Below the pieces are notes generated by a model. It had not been told where the DNA came from. It ran no database searches and was given only the letters and a program-made list of their open reading frames with translations. 64,000 bases of DNA from Bombus terrestris (taxonomy: Eukaryota > Arthropoda > Insecta > Hymenoptera > Apidae), in assembly GCF_910591885.1 (NCBI RefSeq), contig NW_025963553.1:496001-560000 (forward strand), in the 5' to 3' direction. Position numbers and translations under genes: made by a program. Below are positions 24,934 to 34,456 of the stretch, piece after piece. Within the stretch, counting starts at the first letter, position 1, and every line of letters begins with the position of its first letter.

Positions 24934-26035
24934 CTATTGAGTACTGAATCTCTATTTATATTCTTCCTAATTGTCACGTGACCGATTATTTCTTTTGTAA
25001 TTGTACCATTACTACGTGACAATTTATGAATTTCGTAACTACCTATTTCCGCTGGGGTTCTTGTTTTCTTGATTATCTCACCCTTTGCTTGGTGTTAATG
25101 GCATACAAGGTGCTTGAAAGAATGTACATGTTACAGGTGGTCGTATTTTGCTGATGCTGCGCCTGCGTTCTTTCCATGACCTTCGTTACTGATACCAGTG
25201 GAATGTGCCAGTCGCGTGGCTGCTTGGCCTTGCTGAGGTTGCATTTTGTGTGTCCGGTGATCGCCCTGCTGATATCGGTGAATCGTGCGAGGTGCTTGCC
25301 GAGTCTTTGCACGTGTTGTATGCTCTATTTCTTATGTTCCCCAAGGTTATTGTGAGTTCAAGGACAAGTTTTAATACGTCATTCTATAAGAGGTGGTGCG
25401 TGGTGGTAGTTTCTATTTGTTGATTTGCTTGCCGAGTTTTAGGTTAGTTTTCCTTTTTATAAAATGTTTGTTCGTAGCAATAAGTGATTTTGATATTTCT
25501 GGATGTTTGTATGATCTGTAGTGTTAATTTTGTTTGTTGTATTCTCATATTTCTTTTATGAATGCAGGTTATATTGAATCATGGATACTGACATGTCTGG
25601 AGCTGTAGAGGTATGTATTAATTTGATTTGTGTTGATTTTATCATATTTCATATTGTTGTCCTTTATCTTGAATTTGTGTATTTTATTTTAGTGTAAGAA
25701 AAAGAAAAGGAATAGAGGGAAGCGCAGGCCGTTCGTACCTCCTGTGGTCGAAGTGGTACATACAAATGCCTGCGCCAAGGACCGTTTTCCGGAGGAAATT
25801 CCTGATGGAGTGTTGAAGCCTATCTATTTCTATTTTATTTTCCATCTTACCCTCGCATATTAATTATATCTATATATATGAATAATTAACTATGTTTAAT
25901 AAATTTTATCAAAGAATTTCCATTTTCATTGCACTGTGTGTTTGTTTCGAGGTATACAAGTTGACACCTGCGTTGTTAGTGTATTGCGGTTATCTATGTT
26001 TTCGTTCCGGCACGTGCGGATCGTGGGACGTGACA
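24934..26035 (-). mobile_element. 3' LTR of gypsy element 1, U3 part only
   Basis: This block matches 37867-38970 and, inverted, 44167-45304. Read on the minus strand it starts TGTCACG directly after a polypurine tract, as a 3' LTR must. It stops about 27 bases after the TATA box, so the R and U5 parts seen in the other copies are absent. The end of the envelope ORF runs into its first 45 bases. An antisense two-exon gene lies inside. Confidence 0.8.
25581..25863 (+). CDS. Small two-exon basic protein, antisense in gypsy-1 U3
   Basis: Coding exons 25581-25610 and 25693-25863 (66 codons). Exon 1 reads MDTDMSGAVE and ends at a GTATGT donor. Exon 2 follows TTTTAG and opens CKKKKRNRGKRRPFVPP, a basic nuclear-localisation-like cluster, followed by a less basic part with PEEIPDGV and a hydrophobic tail. 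A splice acceptor (ATGAATGCAG) just before the ATG implies an upstream non-coding exon. Orientation is opposite to the retroelement. The same gene is intact on the minus strand at 44339-44621, has lost its acceptor (AG to GG) at 38521, and has a diverged relative at 61779-62020. No known family is recognised. By position it is comparable to spliced antisense genes of some retroviral LTRs, but that is analogy only. Confidence 0.5.
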
Positions 26036-27471
26036 CCCCCCCTCTTGGAGATCAAATTTCCGGAGGAAATTTGACTGATTGTGTCCTTTAGCTCATTTAG
26101 AGCGGACGTAGTGTGTGTTGGTTGTTGGTATATTGTATCGTTAGATGTAATTGATATTCCTTGTGGTTGTGTTTGATTTTCGACGTTGCGTTTTCCCTTG
26201 ATGTACAATAGCAGGTGAGTGACTGAGCCCCATATTGCTCCGAGTAGTGCGAGTCCGCATCCGTAAGTTTCGCGTAATTGATATCCATGTATAACTATGT
26301 CAACTATTGTTTTCATCATTTTCAGTATTATGAAGATTCCAAGTATTGCTGCGCTGACCGTTCCGAATTCCATAAAACCAGTCCATAATTTCGATGCAGT
26401 ATTCTTTGCTAGTGTCGTTAGTGCGTTTTCATCCATGATTCCCAAGATATTTACCGTTCCAGGGACGATTACTTTTCCTGTTGCTCCTCTGGCCAGTGTG
26501 TTTAATATTGCTGTTTTCTCAGCTGGGAACATGACGTGGTCTCGTAGTGTATCCAGGTCCCTTTGGGTATATATTCCGCTTGTGGCCAGTGATGATGGTG
26601 CTGAATATTGCCATGTTTGGCGTGTGTCTGGACGGAGTTCTTGTGGTGCAATTGCCTCCATCGGTTTTGGTACGAACTTGTGCCAGAGTCCGTCAATGTT
26701 GTATAGTGTGGGTAGTACTGCACTACATTCTCTATGATTTCCATGTTGAGTTAGAATGTGTGTTTTCGGTGTTAAAAATGCGGTGCGATTTCCTTGCCAA
26801 ACAGGTAGTTCCGAATAGCATTCCGTCGTGTGTCGTATTTTTACCTGCACTGGAACACATTTGACTATATGGACTGCTTCTGCTGCGATCAAGGCCATAT
26901 GTCCCGGGGTTTTGGTTATTGTATAAGCGAATTCGTCGGGCAGAAGGGTTGCTAAACTTAAAGCGTTTTCTATTACTTTCTTTTCAGTGGTGCATCTTTG
27001 TGTCAATACATCATGGTATAGTGCCGTCATTTGTCTTTTAATGTGCTTCTCTAGATAAACGAATTTAGAATTAACGTATGTGAATATATCCAAATTTTCG
27101 ACTGCTGTCTTGCGTTTGGATATGAACGTATTTCCTTTTGTTGTCTCCAATAGGAACAATTTAGGGTGCTCTGTGGATAGTAAAGTGTATCCGCATAGGG
27201 GTTGTTCTCCGGTTTTAGTCAATGCAAAGGTTACTTCTTGTGTTGTTAATGCGTAGACTGGTTGTGCTAGTTCCCTGTTAGTTTTTATTTCTTGAATCCT
27301 TGTGGCAATTCCTTCATATAGTACATCGTACTGATCAAATTTGCATGGTGAGGGCGGTTGTGGTTGCCAATAAGTGTACCCGTCCTCGGCGTCTAGACAA
27401 TTTCCTTCACTGAAGGTACATACCGTTCCAGATTTCAATAAAATTTTATTCGCTTCAATTCGTACTGGCAC
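25990..27471 (-). pseudogene. Envelope glycoprotein of gypsy element 1, C-terminal part (chuvirus G-like)
   Basis: A 493-codon frame without an ATG, continuing the shorter frame at 27505-28002 after a frame break. It contains many cysteines and several N-x-T/S sites. A strong membrane segment (around FGTVSAAILGIFIILKMMK) lies about 110 residues before the end, with a second hydrophobic segment ALLGAIWGSVTHLLL further on. From general family knowledge the pattern resembles glycoproteins of chuviruses (Jingchuvirales), which insect LTR elements have captured repeatedly. It does not resemble the usual errantivirus envelope. The frame ends inside the 3' LTR. The break between the two parts means no full protein is made from this copy. 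Confidence 0.6.
26036..26046 (-). promoter_or_regulatory. Polypurine tract of gypsy element 1
   Basis: On the minus strand the sequence AAGAGGGGGGG sits immediately before TGTCACG, the first bases of the 3' LTR. This is the expected plus-strand primer of an LTR retroelement and fixes the LTR boundary and the element's orientation. Confidence 0.85.
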
Positions 27472-27504
27472 AACTCCTGATCTTAAACTTATCCTTACTG
27501 TGGC

Positions 27505-28002
27505 TTATACGACAACACCTTCCCAGCTCCCGTATGGGTCTACGTACTGTATTCCTTGGCAGTTGCCGTCGTTTGTTAATTTGCCGGCTAGGACAAGCGA
27601 CCTCGTTTCCGTTGCGTTATCCTTTAAGCCTACTATAAGATTTTGTGGTCCGAGTGAAAACGTGCCATCTAGGTGCATCCTAGCACATTGTTGAGCGGTT
27701 GTTTCGTGGAGGTATTCGGCGAATCCGTTGTGCACTGCCGAAGTGTGGGAGTGCATGCCACAATAATATATAATTCGTGTTATTTGTACCTTGCATTGCC
27801 TCACGCTGGTAAATTCGAATTCCAATAGTTGCAGTAGTTGGATATAAGTGTCTTGGTTTTCTGTTATCACAGGCTGTATGCTGCAGTCCCCGATGGAGTT
27901 TAAAGAGATAGTGGTAACGTTGAGGTGATTGCCATTGCAGTCGTATCCTATCAGGCCATATACTATTTTGATGAGGGTAAGTATGATGACCAGATAACTC
28001 AT
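27505..28002 (-). pseudogene. Envelope glycoprotein of gypsy element 1, N-terminal part
   Basis: First ATG at 28000-28002 (the open frame extends slightly further upstream). The N-terminus MSYLVIILTLIKIVYG is a clear signal peptide. The mature part starts LIGYDC and has spaced cysteines, including YYCGMHSH and QQCARMH. It ends SWEGVVV followed by a stop, while the next residues of the family continue in the neighbouring frame from about 27490. The two parts would be one glycoprotein of about 660 residues. Confidence 0.6.
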
Positions 28003-28062
28003 TTTCCCTGCCAACAATTTATGTCTTTACATTCTAGTGTTTACAATATAAGTTACAAAAAT

Positions 28063-28067
28063 TTATA

Positions 28068-28128
<61 letters not shown>

Positions 28129-28146
28129 ATATATATATATATATAC
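28063..28146. repeat. (TA)n microsatellite
   Basis: An almost pure run of TA with a few TATG interruptions. Confidence 0.95.
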
Positions 28147-28734
28147 ATGGGTGTGTATGAGTGTGTCAATAAATATAATGGACATGCATGAAAATTATAA
28201 TATAATATAGTAGATATAATATATATGCTTTGTTATGAATGTTGATTGTTTTACATAAGTATTCATTTTGTGTGTATATTATTGTTATTACGTTGTATAC
28301 ATATTATATATGTATGTATATATATAGGGAAAGAGTTTTAGTATGTTAATGGTGGTTTACAATTGTACGTATGCATGTGATATATATAAATGTGTATGTA
28401 TGTTTATGTGTATGTATATGTATTGGTATATGCATTTATTTGCGTGAGTCGTCGATGCCAATATTTTGTCGATCGGTATTCATCATTTCTTCTAAATCCA
28501 TTCGCCACGGGTAGTTAAGGGTTATTTAATGTCCTGATCCGTGGTTTGTTTCTCATAGTTAGATCCCATTAATTTACATTATTCTTGCGTTACGTTGTAT
28601 TGATCATTATTTTGTTCCTTCTTCGTTATGATCTTCCCCTTTTCTATTATTATTTATAAAATATTCATTCTTTAATTGAAAACATGATTTATTTTGTAAC
28701 GCATAAAGATACTATTAGCACGTGTTGGTTATTT

Positions 28735-29022
28735 AAAATGGCCGCCTGTAAATGTCTCTAGTATGTGACGACATTACATTAATGCGAAATTATTTGTGAC
28801 TTTATTTTAATAATTGATGTATAATTGTAATAGGAATAATATTATTTTGCATTTATTTAATGTGCATAATTATTGCGTGTATTCGGTGCGCATGCGTAAA
28901 CGCTTTCCTATGTTCATGGCAATCCAAGATGGCCGCTCGTGAATGTCTCTAGTCGATGTACAGGTGTAAGGGCTATGCTATGTTCATGGCGGTCCAAGAT
29001 GGCCGCTCGTGAGTGTCTCCGG
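28735..29022. repeat. Three copies of an ATGGCCGC...TGTCTC motif
   Basis: Copies at 28735-28762, 28908-28952 and 28978-29022. The last two are 70 bp apart and nearly identical over 45 bases, sharing CCAAGATGGCCGCTCGTGA. The CAAGATGGC core matches the consensus of YY1/Pho-type factors (known from literature; binding here is not shown). Confidence 0.6.
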
Positions 29023-29517
29023 TAAAAGTATAGCGACGCGTCCTTAGTTTGCTTAATACTGAAATAATTGTTCGTTCGTCGCTTAGTTTCCTCTATTTTA
29101 GCGCAGTTAGAATTTTTTTTTTGTTTTTTTTGTTTTCTTTTTTTTTTTTTTTTTTTTAAGTGACAATGGTGTTGTTTGTGTAATCATTATAACATTTATA
29201 TACTGTATGTTGTTTTAATCCAATAACATGTGGCTTTGTCGTTGTTTCACATCTGTATAATGTAATTCTAGAACCAATCCATATATTGTTAATTAGCATC
29301 TTTATTATTTACAGGCTCTACAATTCCAATCCTTCACCACCGAGTACTCCATTTGGAACAATTATATAAAGCGTGTTGGGTATTTTCTGGTTCTTCGCTA
29401 CATTCCCAACACTTATCATGATTATTTTTACTTATCCTAGAATTGTAAGTATATATATAGATATATATAAAGCACTATAAAATATCTGTATAATAGATTA
29501 GCGTTGGATTATTTGTT

Positions 29518-29722
29518 ATGACGTCATAAATTTCCCTTTGTTTTTCAGTTTCCTGTTGCCGTCTTGATTGCTTCGGCAATGTCTGGTTCAGTATTCTGTA
29601 AGTATTTGCCTAACGTTGTTATGATGTCATAAATTTCCCTTTGTTTTCAGTTTCCTGTTGCCGTCTTGATTGCTTCGACAATGCCTGGTTCAGTATTCTA
29701 TAAGCATTCGCCTAACTTTGGT
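29518..29722 (+). repeat. 102-bp tandem duplication with exon-like borders
   Basis: Two copies start at 29518 and 29620. Each has ATGACGTCAT or ATGATGTCAT (a CRE-like site in the first), then a pyrimidine-rich TTTTCAG, then about 50 bases including CAATGTCTGG or CAATGCCTGG. Copy 1 ends at GTAAGT, a perfect donor; copy 2 has lost it. Confidence 0.7.
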
Positions 29723-30418
29723 AGTGGGCTTCTTGTAACTGCGTCGGCTTTAATGTGTATCTTCCGATGTGAGTAATAAGCTTCTTATTATTGTCACTTT
29801 TATTCCAAGATGATTTATAACATTCTTTCCCCTTTTTTTTTTTAGGTTATGATTGGTTATCTTGTATTTTATTACCTTTGGTATCTTTATACCGTCATAT
29901 ATTATGTTTTGCGAAGATGGATCCGTAGCAAATCCTCGTGGAACTCTTGCGTGTACACTTTCTTCTACGATACCTTGTTGCATTTGGACTTTGTTAACTT
30001 ATAAGGTACCCTTTTGTTTGCTAAGACTATTCCGCTAGTTTAATTGAGATATTGTGAAGCTTTAACACTATTATTTTCTTCCATATATACATATATTGAA
30101 GCAGTTGAGGTTAGTTTATCCATTCGTTGACAGTTGTATACTATGTTCTATGGTGTGGGTCCACAACTTGTTTTGTTTCTTTTTATGATGAATAATTGTT
30201 CACGAGGTATCTTTCCACTTTTACTGTTTTGTAATTATTTACTGGATTACTCATTTCATTTCTAAGCAATGATTGAAACGCAAATGCAATATTCGACAAG
30301 CAATATTACGCCATATATTACCGTGTTACATTTCCTCTTGGAATCGTTCTGGTGGTCTATTTCGATGATGTGCCAGTTTTAATTTATTCAAGTGTACTGT
30401 TCGAGGGAGTCCTTTTAC

Positions 30419-33400
30419 TTAAACCTTGACATTTTGATTTTGCAAAATTTCTAACACTTTATATGGTCCAGTATATTGATCAGAGAATTTTCCTTTACTA
30501 GGTTCTTTTAGTAGATATACCAAATCTCCTGTTTTAAAATTTTGAGGGTTGATTCGTCGGTCGTAATATTCCTTTGATCTTAATTTAGATTTTATCAAGT
30601 TTTCCCTTGCCATTTGGTGCACGGTGTTGATTTTATTGAACAAGTCTGTGAGATATTCTGCGTATGTTGGTTCTATGTTTTCTTCGATTATCACTTCACC
30701 AGTAGGTTCTCTGGCCAAGTGTCCAAAGACCAATTCATGTGGTGAAAATTTCGTTCCTTCGTGTACAGAGGTATTGTAGGAAAACATGGCTAGTTCCACC
30801 CATTCGTCCCAATTTCTGGAATTTTCAATATATAACTTCAAGTATTCTGTCAATACATGGCGAGATCTTTCGATTGAGCCGTTACTTTGTGGGTGATATG
30901 CCGACGTGGTGTATTGTTTAATGCGGAATCTTTTTGCTACTTTCTTCGTTAGCGAAGATGTAAAGTTCGCTCCTTGATCAGTGAGAATAGCTCTCGGCGA
31001 CCCGAATCGACAGATAAATCGTTTTACGAAAGCGTCCGCTATCTCGGCTGAAGAGATTCCTACTATGGGGATCCCGATTGAGTACTTTGTCAATAGATCT
31101 TGGATAGTTAGTATATACTCGTTTCCCTTTTGAGTTTTTGGCAACGGCCCAACGATATCCATACTGATTTTATCGAACGCTTTACCTGGTGTGTCCGTAA
31201 GTATCATTGGTTGCTTCGTTTTTATCCTTGTGAGTTTCTTCAATTGGCACTCCTTGCATGTCCTTACATAATCTTGAATTTCCTTTTTCATATTTTCCCA
31301 ATGATAGTGTTGTCGTATTCTCAAATAAGTTTTAGTTATTCCTTTGTGTCCTGCTACAGATGATTCGTGTTTTTCTCGTATTATATTGCTTCGTGTTTCT
31401 ACTGGTGGGATAGTTACTTCTCCGGTACAAATGGTAATAGTTATTGTTTTTTCTATGAAAACCTCCTTTAATTTCCTGATTATGTGCCGCCAGGGTATCT
31501 CTTCTAAATTTCCTTTGCTAATGCTGAAGGAACTTAGTTGTTTTTCGTTAATTACGTCCAACAATGATTTTAATGAATTTAATAAATTTTCTGGTGTTAT
31601 TGAAATATTTCGATTTTCCTTTATTGGTAGGGATACGATGTATTTCCCGGAGTCATGATTCAACCTTGCTTTTTCCAACATTAGACTTTCATAACGAGGC
31701 AATCGCCCTGCTTCCTTCATCTCTAAGGCTTCTTTATCTATCGGGGTGCCATATATATCTATGAATATTATTTTATGATCATTCACTCTCGTAATCGAGT
31801 CTCGAGTTTCCGAAATTTTTAGTTCCGCAAGTATAGTAGGTCTCGTGTCTCTTTCTTGTTGTTGTGTTAGTTCTGGGATTGAAATGGAGGGTTCCTCTTC
31901 GCTTGTTATATCAGTGTCCTCCTTTTCTTGGTTGGATATTTCTTCGCTTGTTTTCGCATCGAGTTCAGCTAATGCTTGATCAAAGTATTTTACGGGGGTT
32001 TCTTCTATGGTAAAATGTTTCCGGGTAAAAACTTTTCTTCGTTTTGTAGAGTCTTGGGATGGAGACAAGACACGTGGTTTAGCTTCAAATATGGGAGAGT
32101 CTTCGGTTGAGGTATCTAATTCGAATCGTTTTGGGGCAGGATACTGGATCGGTGAATTTTCTTCTCTCCTCCTGATTGGTAGGCAGATCTCCGGAGGGTT
32201 TCTAGACAATGCGTCCGCGTTTGCGTTTGCCCTACCTTCTTTGTATAGAATATCAAATTCGAAGTCCGACAATTTTAATTTCCATTTCCAGATTTTTGAA
32301 GTAGGGTCCTTGATAGAATGCATCCACACCAAAGGTTTATGATCGGTAACAATAGTAAATTTTCTTCCGTACAGATACGGTCGGAAATGCATTGCGCTGT
32401 AGACGATTGCTAAACACTCCTTTTCGATAGTGGAGTAGTTTTGTTCGGCGGAATTTAATAATCTCGAGGCATATGCGATTGGCAAATCCTTTCCAATCGG
32501 CCCCTGGCTCAGTACGCCGCCTATTGCATATCCTGATGCGTTTGTGGTAAGATTAAAGGGTTTAGAAAAATCTGGATATTGTAGAATGGGTTTTGTCATT
32601 AATGCTGTTTTTAAATTATTGAACGCATTTTCTTGATTTTCTGCCCATTTAAAAGGGGTATCTTTCTTCAATAGTTGCGTCAATGGTTTTGCGATTTTGG
32701 AGAAGTCGGGTATAAATCTTCTGTAGTATCCTGCTAGTCCTAAAAATTGTTTCATGTTTTTTACCTTTTTGGGTCGTGGAAATTTCGACACGGCTTCGAT
32801 CTTCTTTGGATCAGGTTTTACGCCATCTTCACTAATTATATGTCCTAAATAATTTACTTCATGTCGTAAGAACTCACACTTATCGGGCTGTAATCGTAAT
32901 TTAGCATTCCTTAGTCTTTCCATTAATTTGTTAAACTTACTTTCGTGTTCTTGAAGTGACCTCGAATAAATTACAATGTCGTCCAGATAGACGAATAGTT
33001 CTATTCCTTGCAGTCCGGATAATACTGAGTTCATCAAGCGCTGAAATGTTGCTGGAGCATTTTTTAATCCAAAGGGCATTCTTTTGAATTGAAAGTGTCC
33101 GTACGGTGTCGAAAATGCAGTTTTATGGGCATCCTCCTGTGACATACGGATTTGATGGAAACCTGATGCCAAGTCAAACGTAGAAAAGTATTTTGCACTT
33201 CCTAATTGATCCAATATTTCTGTGATATTGAGGAGTGGAAAAGCATCGCCGATCGTTTTGTCGTTCAGCTTCCTATAATCAATAACTAATCTCCAACGTT
33301 TGTTTCCTTGCGAATCGGGTTTTTTCGGTACGATCCATAACGGAGAATTGTATGGGGATATCGATGGTTCCACGATGTCTGTGTCTAATAATTCTTGAAT

Positions 33401-34456
33401 TTGTCGATTTATTTCTTCTCGGTGTACTGGTGGGTAACGATACTGTTTAGTATTAACTGGTATATCATCCGTTGTAATTATTCTATGTTCTAGAATTCCA
33501 GTTGCTTCCAGCGTCTCTCCTGGAATATGAAATCTATCTTGATTATTACGAATCAATTTTTCGACGTTTTTCCTTTCCTCTTCGTTCAAGTGTTCAAGTC
33601 GTAGTAATTCGATTATTTTGTCAGATCTGCTTTCCTTTGTTTTTAAAATTGTATTACACGCCGTACTAGGAAGCGGGGTGGGGTTTTCAAATTCTTTGAT
33701 TACCATTGTTGGTGTCGTAAATTCATAATCTCTTGAAGTAGTATTTATTATTCTCAGATAACCTTTTTCTTTATGATTTCTCACAACTGCATTACCAAAA
33801 TAAATCCCCTTGATCGGCTCGATTCTGGGAATAAATCCCTCTCTTATCTCTGGATTTGCGATATTAATTGAGCATGTTACCGAACTTCGTTTCGGTACGA
33901 TTATTCTTTCTTTAGTGTCGAAGGGAATATAAATATTTCCCCATTTGATATGCCTTTCCTCGTAATCCAAACGAGCTTTGCAGCCTGCAAAAAATTCGGA
34001 TCCTAAGATTCCGTCTTGATCGATCAGCAATGAGTCATCAACTACGTGAAAAATGACTGGATGGCCTGCGACCTGTATTACTGTCTGCCCTAGGGAGACC
34101 AGGCTCGTTGCCGTAATTTCTCTCACTTCAATTTGTTTCTGTTCGTCGATGATAGCTGAATCAAGTAAAGCAGGTTTTTTGATAATATTGATTTCTGATC
34201 CAGAGTCTAGTAGTAAACTTGTCTTGGTTTTTAAGTCTGGGGAAACTATTCGTGCAGTTGGGGTTGTTAGAGAATCGTTTAATTTTATTGAAATAATCCG
34301 AAGAGGTCGTCTTCCGCATCTGAGTCCGGTTCCTGGTGGTTTTCCCTCGTTTGTTCCTTCCGTGTTGGTTTTTCCTTTTGGCCTTGAGATTCCGCACTCT
34401 CTGTTTTTATTTTCGCGTGGCTGTGAGGTGGTTCCCCCACAGTTGTTCCCTTGATT
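30419..34456 (-). CDS. pol: Pol polyprotein of gypsy element 1
   Basis: An open frame of about 1345 codons without an ATG, overlapping the gag tail by 50 bases in the +1 frame. Domains in order: aspartic protease with LLLDSGS near 34216; reverse transcriptase with FSTFDLASGFHQI, LPFGLKNAPATFQ and YLDDIVIYS (about 32985); RNase H, where TTNASGYAIG has Asn at the usual catalytic Asp (about 32545); a roughly 250-residue charged linker; integrase with an HHCC zinc finger (HESSVAGHKG ... CKECQ, about 31370-31240), then the DDE triad at MDIVG, LTDQG and SNGSIER. The C-terminus reads YTGPYKVLEIL. The frame is otherwise intact over 4 kb, so the element is not very old, although the RNase H change would probably inactivate it. 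Confidence 0.9.
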   Translation of the reverse strand, partial: NQGNNCGGTTSQPRENKNRECGISRPKGKTNTEGTNEGKPPGTGLRCGRRPLRIISIKLNDSLTTPTARIVSPDLKTKTSLLLDSGSEINIIKKPALLDSAIIDEQKQIEVREITATSLVSLGQTVIQVAGHPVIFHVVDDSLLIDQDGILGSEFFAGCKARLDYEERHIKWGNIYIPFDTKERIIVPKRSSVTCSINIANPEIREGFIPRIEPIKGIYFGNAVVRNHKEKGYLRIINTTSRDYEFTTPTMVIKEFENPTPLPSTACNTILKTKESRSDKIIELLRLEHLNEEERKNVEKLIRNNQDRFHIPGETLEATGILEHRIITTDDIPVNTKQYRYPPVHREEINRQIQELLDTDIVEPSISPYNSPLWIVPKKPDSQGNKRWRLVIDYRKLNDKTIGDAFPLLNITEILDQLGSAKYFSTFDLASGFHQIRMSQEDAHKTAFSTPYGHFQFKRMPFGLKNAPATFQRLMNSVLSGLQGIELFVYLDDIVIYSRSLQEHESKFNKLMERLRNAKLRLQPDKCEFLRHEVNYLGHIISEDGVKPDPKKIEAVSKFPRPKKVKNMKQFLGLAGYYRRFIPDFSKIAKPLTQLLKKDTPFKWAENQENAFNNLKTALMTKPILQYPDFSKPFNLTTNASGYAIGGVLSQGPIGKDLPIAYASRLLNSAEQNYSTIEKECLAIVYSAMHFRPYLYGRKFTIVTDHKPLVWMHSIKDPTSKIWKWKLKLSDFEFDILYKEGRANANADALSRNPPEICLPIRRREENSPIQYPAPKRFELDTSTEDSPIFEAKPRVLSPSQDSTKRRKVFTRKHFTIEETPVKYFDQALAELDAKTSEEISNQEKEDTDITSEEEPSISIPELTQQQERDTRPTILAELKISETRDSITRVNDHKIIFIDIYGTPIDKEALEMKEAGRLPRYESLMLEKARLNHDSGKYIVSLPIKENRNISITPENLLNSLKSLLDVINEKQLSSFSISKGNLEEIPWRHIIRKLKEVFIEKTITITICTGEVTIPPVETRSNIIREKHESSVAGHKGITKTYLRIRQHYHWENMKKEIQDYVRTCKECQLKKLTRIKTKQPMILTDTPGKAFDKISMDIVGPLPKTQKGNEYILTIQDLLTKYSIGIPIVGISSAEIADAFVKRFICRFGSPRAILTDQGANFTSSLTKKVAKRFRIKQYTTSAYHPQSNGSIERSRHVLTEYLKLYIENSRNWDEWVELAMFSYNTSVHEGTKFSPHELVFGHLAREPTGEVIIEENIEPTYAEYLTDLFNKINTVHQMARENLIKSKLRSKEYYDRRINPQNFKTGDLVYLLKEPSKGKFSDQYTGPYKVLEILQNQNVKV

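Larger units (their letters stand above)
28018..30418. other. Spacer between pol and env of gypsy element 1
   Basis: This 2.4-kb AT-rich stretch is unusually long for a pol-env junction. It holds (TA)n/TATG repeats at 28063-28146 and 28290-28440, a repeated AAGATGGCCGC motif at 28735-29022, a T-run at 29109-29158, and a 102-bp tandem duplication at 29518-29722. I see no protein motif. Confidence 0.5.

Noticed and set aside
25205..25423. 72-codon frame conserved in three LTR copies (25205, 38146, 44997)
   Set aside because: It starts at GTG, has no ATG, and is conserved simply because the LTR copies are similar. The overlapping minus-strand frame (25073-25312) also lacks an ATG. Either could be an upstream exon, but nothing shows it.
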